Source: Stigmatella aurantiaca DW4/3-1 (GTDB lineage: Bacteria > Myxococcota > Myxococcia > Myxococcales > Myxococcaceae). From it: a stretch of 64,000 nucleotides of DNA. The stretch spans positions 2,003,501-2,067,500 of the forward strand of contig NC_014623.1 in NCBI RefSeq assembly GCF_000165485.1, written 5' to 3'. Every line of letters begins with the position of its first letter. Position 1 is the stretch's first letter. Shown one piece after another: positions 59,060 to 64,000 of the stretch. The notes under the pieces are model-generated. The model was not told where the DNA came from. It searched no databases and saw only the letters and a list, made by a program, of their open reading frames with translations. Position numbers and translations under genes: made by a program.

Positions 59060-59575
59060 TCAGCCGATGTGGACGAGCAGGGCGTGGCCGCGCTGGGCCA
59101 CCTGGCCCACGAACCTGCGCAGCTCCTCGAAGTAGCTGAGCAGTTCCTCCAGGGGGTCCGCGTCGTCCGGTGGCTCGTCCCACAGGCCGGGGTAGATGTC
59201 GAGCTGCTGCAGCTTCCCGGCATCGAAGCGGCTCCGCAGCGTGTTGGGGCTCAGCGCCTGCAATGCCGCCGCGAGCGGCTTCACCTGCGCGGGCGTGAAG
59301 ATGCGCGCCGTGCCTTCATCGGAGGGGATGTGGCCCACGTCCTCCCCGCCGCGCACCAGGAAGTCCAGGGGCGCGGCGCCTTCCCACGCCGAGCCCGTCA
59401 TCAAGTACTGGAGCCCATGCCAGGTCTCGCCGATGTCCAGTTCCAGGAACCGTGTGCCTTCCGTGTCCCCGAAGTCCTCTTCGTCATCGAGGAAGTCCTC
59501 CAGGTGCTCCGGGGCTTTCAACAGGGCCTCTCGCTGACCTTCTGTCGCGCTGCGCAGCGTGCAGAGCATCTCCAT
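59060..59575 (-). CDS. DUF1877 (YfbM-like) protein
   Basis: 171 residues from ATG 59575 (GAGG upstream). Family pattern: short N-terminal helix region, LDIGETWHGLQYLMTGSAW near residue 50, GHIPSDEGTARIFTPAQV, and LDIYPGLWDE. Cytosolic protein of unknown function, related to E. coli YfbM. Convergent with the TauE-type gene (11 nt apart). Confidence 0.85.
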   Translation of the reverse strand: MEMLCTLRSATEGQREALLKAPEHLEDFLDDEEDFGDTEGTRFLELDIGETWHGLQYLMTGSAWEGAAPLDFLVRGGEDVGHIPSDEGTARIFTPAQVKPLAAALQALSPNTLRSRFDAGKLQQLDIYPGLWDEPPDDADPLEELLSYFEELRRFVGQVAQRGHALLVHIG

Positions 59576-59603
59576 CGTATCGACCTCGACTGACTCATGA
59601 AAC

Positions 59604-59632
59604 GGCCCTCCCCCGGTTTCGGGAGGGAGGGC
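59604..59632. terminator. GC-rich hairpin after the MYXO-CTERM gene
   Basis: CCCTCCC/GGGAGGG stem with an 8-base loop and further pairing to GGGC, between the minus-strand genes at 59645 and 59575. No U-tract. Confidence 0.4.
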
Positions 59633-59644
59633 GCGTCCGAAGGC

Positions 59645-60307
59645 TCAGCGGCGGCGGCGGCGGGACAGGAGCAGCCCCACGGTGGTCACCGCGAAGGACA
59701 GCACCGCCGTGCCTCCACCCGTGGAGCATCCGCCCCCATCGTCCCCACCGCCCTCATCGCCTCCGCCGCCCGCGTCGGGCGTGCCCGCGTCGGGCGTGCC
59801 GGCATCCGCCCCGCCGGCGATGACCACCTGCAACGTCGAGGTCACCACCCGGTCAAACGTGGAGTTGTTGTCGCCGTTGGCCGAGTTGCCGGCGCCGTAC
59901 ACGGTGATCGTGGTGGGGGTCGACGAGGCGACCAGCGAGAAGTCGAAGCTCACCTCGTTGTTCGCGAAGGGCTTGGGGGCGGTGTGGGTGATTTCATCGC
60001 CCTGCTTCTGCTCTCCCGCTCCGGGTTGGAGCGTCGCCGCCGAGCCGCTGACGGCCACGTTGAAGCCGCCGACGATCGCGGGCCCTCCCCGGATGGTGAA
60101 CCGGTACTGACCCGTCTGTCCCGCGGCGAGCGAGGTGGGACCGGAGATCTCCGCGGTGGCGCCCGCGGTCCCATCCAGGTGACAGGTGACACAGGTGGTG
60201 TTTTGTTTTCCCGACTGTCCGGTCATTCCAGCGCTGTTGGCGAGCGCCGTCGTCGAGAGAAAGCACAGCGACAACATCCCTGCGGCACGCAACGACAAGA
60301 ACCTCAT
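59645..60307 (-). CDS. MYXO-CTERM surface protein with CxxCH (heme-c-type) motif and reeler/choice-of-anchor-V-like domain
   Basis: 220 residues. GGAGG 4 nt before ATG 60307. Signal peptide MRFLSLRAAGMLSLCFLSTTALA. Residues ~38-43, CVTCH, could bind c-type heme or be a plain CHxG motif of the choice-of-anchor V family. A beta-rich domain follows (GQTGQYRFTIRGGPAIVGGFNVAVSG...DFSLVASSTPTTITVYGAG). Asp/Gly-rich linker then the MYXO-CTERM tail: GCSTGGG, a hydrophobic helix and RRRRR. Expected to be processed and anchored at the cell surface like other MYXO-CTERM proteins. Confidence 0.82.
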   Translation of the reverse strand: MRFLSLRAAGMLSLCFLSTTALANSAGMTGQSGKQNTTCVTCHLDGTAGATAEISGPTSLAAGQTGQYRFTIRGGPAIVGGFNVAVSGSAATLQPGAGEQKQGDEITHTAPKPFANNEVSFDFSLVASSTPTTITVYGAGNSANGDNNSTFDRVVTSTLQVVIAGGADAGTPDAGTPDAGGGGDEGGGDDGGGCSTGGGTAVLSFAVTTVGLLLSRRRRR

Positions 60308-60322
60308 TCAACCTCCAAGACG

Positions 60323-60357
60323 ATGCATCAACGGATGACTGAGAATGATTGATGCAT
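60323..60357. promoter_or_regulatory. Inverted repeat ATGCATCAA...TTGATGCAT upstream of the MYXO-CTERM gene
   Basis: Perfect nine-base arms, 17-bp spacer, each arm holding ATGCAT. 16 bp upstream of the start codon at 60307 and inside the probable leader. Operator or mRNA hairpin possible. The rest of 60358-60447 shows nothing clear. Confidence 0.35.
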
Positions 60358-60447
60358 GGTTCCGTGACTCCGCCAAGGATTTACAAGAAAGGGCCTGTGC
60401 GAGTAGGCAGCCTTCAGTCTCGCGAGTCCGCACGGGTGATCTGCTTA

Positions 60448-60954
60448 TTAGACCACCACGAGCTTGGCGTTGTTCTCCACGGCCGTGCCTTCCTTGGCGA
60501 ACAGTTCCGTGACCTTGCCCGCCTTGGGGCTCTTCAGCTCGTTCTCCATCTTCATGGCCTCCACCACGACGAGGCCCTGGCCCTCCTTCACCTCGTCCCC
60601 CACCTTCACCAGGACCTTCACCACCTTGCCGGGCATGGGGGCGGAGATGACCTGCTTGCCCTCCACCGAGAAGCCCGCCGCGCCCACCCGCAGGCGCAGC
60701 CGCCGCTCGTCCGCCACATCCACCCGGCTCACCTGCCCCCGCACCAGCACGCCCACCTCGTCGCCGTTCTCCTCGAACTCGACGTGGTACGAGTCGCCGT
60801 CCACCAGCAGGGACACCGCCCCGTGGTCCAGCGTCAGCGCGTCCACCGTGTGCGTCTGCTCGTGGATCGTCAGCCGGTAGCGCGAGCCTCCCAGGGGCTC
60901 GACGTCCACCGGCACCGCTTCCTTCTGCCCTTGCAGCTTCGCGAAGTAACGCAT
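60448..60954 (-). CDS. Biotin carboxyl carrier protein of acyl-CoA carboxylase
   Basis: 168 residues from ATG 60954 (AGAAGGG upstream). C-terminal biotinyl domain with biotin-accepting Lys in VVVEAMKMENELKSP and MPGKVVKVLVKVGDEV. The N-terminal ~85 residues resemble the BT-like linker of carboxylase alpha chains. It works with the biotin carboxylase encoded 36 nt upstream. The carboxyltransferase subunit is not in the window, so acetyl- versus propionyl-CoA specificity is open. Confidence 0.92.
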   Translation of the reverse strand: MRYFAKLQGQKEAVPVDVEPLGGSRYRLTIHEQTHTVDALTLDHGAVSLLVDGDSYHVEFEENGDEVGVLVRGQVSRVDVADERRLRLRVGAAGFSVEGKQVISAPMPGKVVKVLVKVGDEVKEGQGLVVVEAMKMENELKSPKAGKVTELFAKEGTAVENNAKLVVV

Positions 60955-60990
60955 GGGTCCCTTCTGAACTCGTGAGAGGAGGGGAGGCGG

Positions 60991-62502
60991 CTAGCGCCTC
61001 CGGGTGCGCAGGCTCATCCGCCACGCCGACAGGCCGCCCGTGCCGGGGCTTGCCTTCTGGGGCAGCGTCTTCGCCCGCTTCTGGTCCCGCTGGTGAGCGA
61101 ACACGGCGCTCGCCAGCAGCGCCACCTCGTTCAGCTTCGGATCCTCTCCGCCCAGCAACACGGTGTGCTCGCGCGTGAGGAAGCTCGTGTCGTAGTCGCC
61201 GCCCGCGAACTCCGGGTGCGCCAGGATGGCCTTCAGGTAGCGCGTGTTCGTCGTGATGCCCTTCACCACGTACTCGCTGAGCGCCCGCTGGGCCCGGGCG
61301 ATGGCCTCGGCCCGCGTCGGCGCCCACACCGACAGCTTGGAGATCATCGGATCATAGAAGTTGGGCACCGTGAAACCGGCGAACACGCCCGAGTCGTCCC
61401 GGACGTTCGGCCCGCCCGGCACCCGCAGGTACTGGATCTTCCCGGGGCTGGGCATGAAGTTGCGCGCGGGGTCCTCCGCGTAGATGCGCACCTCGATGGA
61501 GTGGCCCCTCGGGGGCACCGTGCTGGTGAAGGGCAGCTTCTCGCCCTCGGCGACCTTGATCTGCAGCGCCACCAGGTCCAGGCCCGTGACCCACTCCGTC
61601 ACCGGGTGCTCCACCTGGAGGCGCGTGTTCATCTCCAGGAAGTAGAAGTTGCGGTGCGCGTCCACCAGGAACTCCACCGTCCCGGCGCCCACGTAGTTCA
61701 CCGCCTTGGCCGCCTTCACGGCCACTTCCCCCATTTGCGCCCGCAGCTCCGGGGTGAGGATGGGGCTGGGCGTCTCCTCCACCACCTTCTGGTGCCGGCG
61801 CTGGGCCGAGCACTCGCGCTCGCCCAGGTGCACCGTGGTGCCGTACTGGTCGGCGAACACCTGGATCTCCACGTGGTGGGGCTTGTCCAGGTACTTCTCG
61901 ATGTAGACGGCGTCGTTGCCGAAGGCGTTGAGCGCCTCGCTCTTGGCCGAGCGCCACGCGGAGTCGAACTCCTCGGTCTTCTCCACCTTGCGCATGCCCT
62001 TGCCGCCGCCGCCGCCGGCCGCCTTGAGCATGACGGGGAAGCCGATCTTCTGCGCGTACGCCAGGGCTTCTTCCTGGGTGGCGATGGGCTCGGTGGTGCC
62101 GGGCACCACGGGCACCCCGGCTTGAATCATGTTCTGGCGCGCCCGCGTCTTCTCGCCCATGGCGTCCATGGCCGAGGCGGGGGGGCCGATGAAGGTGATG
62201 CCTGCCTTTTCGCAGGCACGCACGAAGGAGGCGTTCTCCGACAGGAAGCCGTATCCCGGGTGGATGGCGTCCGCGCCAGCGTGCCGGGCCACCTCCAGGA
62301 TGCGCTCCTGCACCAGGTAGCTCTCACGGGAGGGAGGCGGGCCCACGAAGTAGGCCTGGTCCGCCATGCGCACGTGCAGTGCGGAGCGGTCTGCCTCCGA
62401 GTAGACGGCCACCGTGGGGATGCCGAGCTCCTTGCAGGTGCGCATCACCCGGATGGCGATCTCCCCTCGGTTGGCGATGAGGATCTTGCGGATCTTGGGC
62501 AT
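60991..62502 (-). CDS. Biotin carboxylase subunit of acetyl/propionyl-CoA carboxylase
   Basis: 503 residues from ATG 62502 (AAAGGG upstream). ATP-grasp fold: IANRGEIAIRV, HPGYGFLSEN, KAAGGGGGKGMR glycine loop, ECSAQRRHQKVVEE and FLEMNTRLQVEHPVTE with metal-binding Glu/Asn. Carboxylates biotin on the carrier protein with bicarbonate and ATP. C-terminal ~40 residues (KTLPQKASPGTGG...) exceed the stand-alone AccC length. Operon with the carrier gene. Confidence 0.95.
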   Translation of the reverse strand: MPKIRKILIANRGEIAIRVMRTCKELGIPTVAVYSEADRSALHVRMADQAYFVGPPPSRESYLVQERILEVARHAGADAIHPGYGFLSENASFVRACEKAGITFIGPPASAMDAMGEKTRARQNMIQAGVPVVPGTTEPIATQEEALAYAQKIGFPVMLKAAGGGGGKGMRKVEKTEEFDSAWRSAKSEALNAFGNDAVYIEKYLDKPHHVEIQVFADQYGTTVHLGERECSAQRRHQKVVEETPSPILTPELRAQMGEVAVKAAKAVNYVGAGTVEFLVDAHRNFYFLEMNTRLQVEHPVTEWVTGLDLVALQIKVAEGEKLPFTSTVPPRGHSIEVRIYAEDPARNFMPSPGKIQYLRVPGGPNVRDDSGVFAGFTVPNFYDPMISKLSVWAPTRAEAIARAQRALSEYVVKGITTNTRYLKAILAHPEFAGGDYDTSFLTREHTVLLGGEDPKLNEVALLASAVFAHQRDQKRAKTLPQKASPGTGGLSAWRMSLRTRRR

Positions 62503-62629
62503 GGGCGCCCTTTAGCACACGCGGGCCTCGCTCCGGTGAACACCGTGGCAAGGAGGGAGTGACTCTTTGCCGCCAATGAGAGGATAGTCCGCCACCCCTT
62601 GTTCTAACCTGGACACCTGAGACCGCCCC

Positions 62630-63775
62630 ATGCCCCTGCTTCGCTGGAACCCCGCGTTGCTCGTCCTCCTGGTCCTGATGGGCTGCAAGAAGGAGGAGTC
62701 CGCCGCTCCCGCTCCGAGCCCTGCGGCGCCCCCGGCGGCCCCCGTCCGCCCGGCCCCCCCGCCCGCTCCCGCGCCGCCCCCCCCGGCGGCCCCCGTGGAG
62801 GGCCCGGCGATCTCGTACCTGAACCCAGCGGACCCCGAGCGCTGTGACTGGGTGCGTCGAACGCTTCCCGCCGGCGAGCCCACCCCGCTCTTCTCCTTCA
62901 ACGCCCCGTGTGACCGGTCCATGGTGTCCTGGGGACCCAGGAACCGGGAGGGGCTCGTCTTCACCTGGCCCTCGGGGGAGGGCGAAGTCCCCCGGGCCTG
63001 GCGGGTGGACTTCGGCGCTCACAGCGGCAAGCCGCTCGACTTGAAGGGACTGCCCGGCAGCAGTGGGGCGGGGGCCCCGGACAAGCCCTACATCGAGCAG
63101 ATCGGCTTCGATGCGCAGGGCCGGCCGCTGGCGATCCTCGCGGATGTCTACGTCTCGCGAAAGCCGAAGAAGGGGGCGGGTGGCAAGACCTTCCTGTCCT
63201 TCGAGGGGGATCGCTATCCCGAAGCGGAGGGAGAGGGGCTGCCGGGGCTCGCCCTGGCCTACCGGCTCGAGGAGGGGGGCTGGAAGCGCATCGAGACGAA
63301 GGCCAGCACCTTTGATTCGGACATCTCGCTGGGCACGGGGGGCCTGGAGGCGGTGAATGCGCTGTCGCCCATCATCAAGGCCTCTCCTTCGAGGGATGCG
63401 CCCGGAGAGGACGTCCCGGAGAGCGACGTGCCGAAGCTGGATGCCGCCTTCCCAGGGCTGGACGAGTCCGGAGAGTGGAGGGCCCTGCCCACCCCGGGGG
63501 GACGGCTCTACTACCGGGGCACGCTGGGCGGGGAGTTCCTCTATCCCTCCGTGCCCATGGCGTGGGAGCAGGACGGAAAGCTGGTGCCGTTGGAGGGGCT
63601 GCTGGCCAAGGACGGCGACTTCCTGGACCTGCGCCTTCAGGACGGCGTGCTGCTGATCGGCATCCACGGAGACACGCGGGCGGCCCAGGCGTGGGACACG
63701 CGGACGAAGGAGCGCCTCTTGTCCGTCGAGGGTGCCATTGCCCCCGCGTTCTGGCCGAAGGCCCCCGTTCCCTGA
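62630..63775 (+). CDS. Lipoprotein of unknown function
   Basis: 381 residues. Lipobox LVLMGCKK (Cys19), then a Pro/Ala-rich segment to ~residue 60 that likely spans the periplasm. The globular part has two cysteines ([13 protein letters not shown]), several Asp/Gly-rich beta segments and a repeated 'PVP..WE.DGK' type region near the end. No family recognised. Ends one base before dctA, so transcription with it is possible. Confidence 0.75.
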   Translation: MPLLRWNPALLVLLVLMGCKKEESAAPAPSPAAPPAAPVRPAPPPAPAPPPPAAPVEGPAISYLNPADPERCDWVRRTLPAGEPTPLFSFNAPCDRSMVSWGPRNREGLVFTWPSGEGEVPRAWRVDFGAHSGKPLDLKGLPGSSGAGAPDKPYIEQIGFDAQGRPLAILADVYVSRKPKKGAGGKTFLSFEGDRYPEAEGEGLPGLALAYRLEEGGWKRIETKASTFDSDISLGTGGLEAVNALSPIIKASPSRDAPGEDVPESDVPKLDAAFPGLDESGEWRALPTPGGRLYYRGTLGGEFLYPSVPMAWEQDGKLVPLEGLLAKDGDFLDLRLQDGVLLIGIHGDTRAAQAWDTRTKERLLSVEGAIAPAFWPKAPVP

Positions 63776-63776
63776 C

Positions 63777-64000
63777 ATGGCGGCCCCGCTCGACATGGAA
63801 GCCCGGCCGGTGAAACCTGGCCTTCACCGCCACCTGTACGTGCAGGTGTTGACCGCGATCGCCGCCGGTGCGCTGCTCGGCCACTTCTTTCCCAGCGTGG
63901 GCGAGTCCCTGAAGCCCCTGGGCGATGGCTTCATCAAGCTCGTCAAGATGATCATCGCGCCGGTCATCTTCCTGACCGTGGTGACGGGCATCGCGGGCAC
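63777..64000 (+). CDS. dctA: C4-dicarboxylate transporter DctA, N-terminal part
   Basis: 74 codons before the right edge from ATG 63777; ATG 63795 also possible. Translation reads ...[20 protein letters not shown]...[25 protein letters not shown]. This matches the first helices of the DctA/GltP (dicarboxylate:sodium or proton symporter) family. Imports succinate, fumarate or malate. The substrate-binding part lies outside the window. Confidence 0.9.
   Translation, partial: MAAPLDMEARPVKPGLHRHLYVQVLTAIAAGALLGHFFPSVGESLKPLGDGFIKLVKMIIAPVIFLTVVTGIAG

Overview
The window comes from a myxobacterium of the Cystobacterineae type (Stigmatella/Archangium/Cystobacter/Myxococcus relatives). I infer this from very high GC with G/C-rich third codon positions, many Ser/Thr kinases and hybrid sensor systems, a Myxococcus-type cysteine-rich repeat, a MYXO-CTERM tail, and a locus that looks like the pxrK-pxrR-pxr developmental sRNA locus of Myxococcus xanthus. 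No tRNA, rRNA, CRISPR array or insertion sequence was seen.

Layout. 1-2.9 kb: 5' part of a minus-strand gene for a large surface protein with tandem Ig-like repeats. 3.1-13.4 kb: a Ser/Thr kinase, orphan sdhC, then a tightly packed plus-strand run of hslO, a phosphoribosyltransferase gene, selB, pxrK and pxrR, ending in a palindrome-rich intergenic region with a sigma-54 promoter and the Pxr-like sRNA. 13.5-21 kb: a catalase-like-fold orphan and a partial complex I operon (nuoE-F-J-K-L-N, no nuoM). 21.3-26 kb: regulators (two receiver proteins, a predicted pseudokinase, a GspE-N/MshEN protein), a Cys-rich mini-protein and Hsp20. 26-29.1 kb: pyrG-kdsA-kdsC for CTP and KDO synthesis. 29.1-33.4 kb: a tiny ORF with an unusually long Shine-Dalgarno match, an ABC exporter, an aldo/keto reductase and an AAA ATPase.

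33.6-43.3 kb is the accessory core: an amidase, then a compact TOMM (thiazole/oxazole-modified microcin) type RiPP locus. It has a giant kinase/cyclase-like/AAA/TPR fusion regulator, an NHLP-type precursor ending in a Cys-containing core, a convergent amidohydrolase and a fused cyclodehydratase (YcaO). A broken dienelactone hydrolase flanks it. I see no flavin dehydrogenase and no transporter.

43.4-64 kb: a secreted beta-helix lipoprotein, DUF2891, kdsB, wecB, a GAF-PAS histidine kinase, an RluA-type pseudouridine synthase, purF, a ceramidase-like protein, yhbY, a GYF/PATAN/DnaJ/TPR fusion, a Cys-rich tandem-repeat protein, a TauE/SafE permease, DUF1877, a MYXO-CTERM protein with a CxxCH motif, a biotin carboxylase/carrier pair, a lipoprotein, and the first codons of dctA.

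Most of the window is housekeeping and regulatory. The two regions that deserve most attention are the pxr locus, with its candidate PxrR enhancer sites, and the TOMM cluster.
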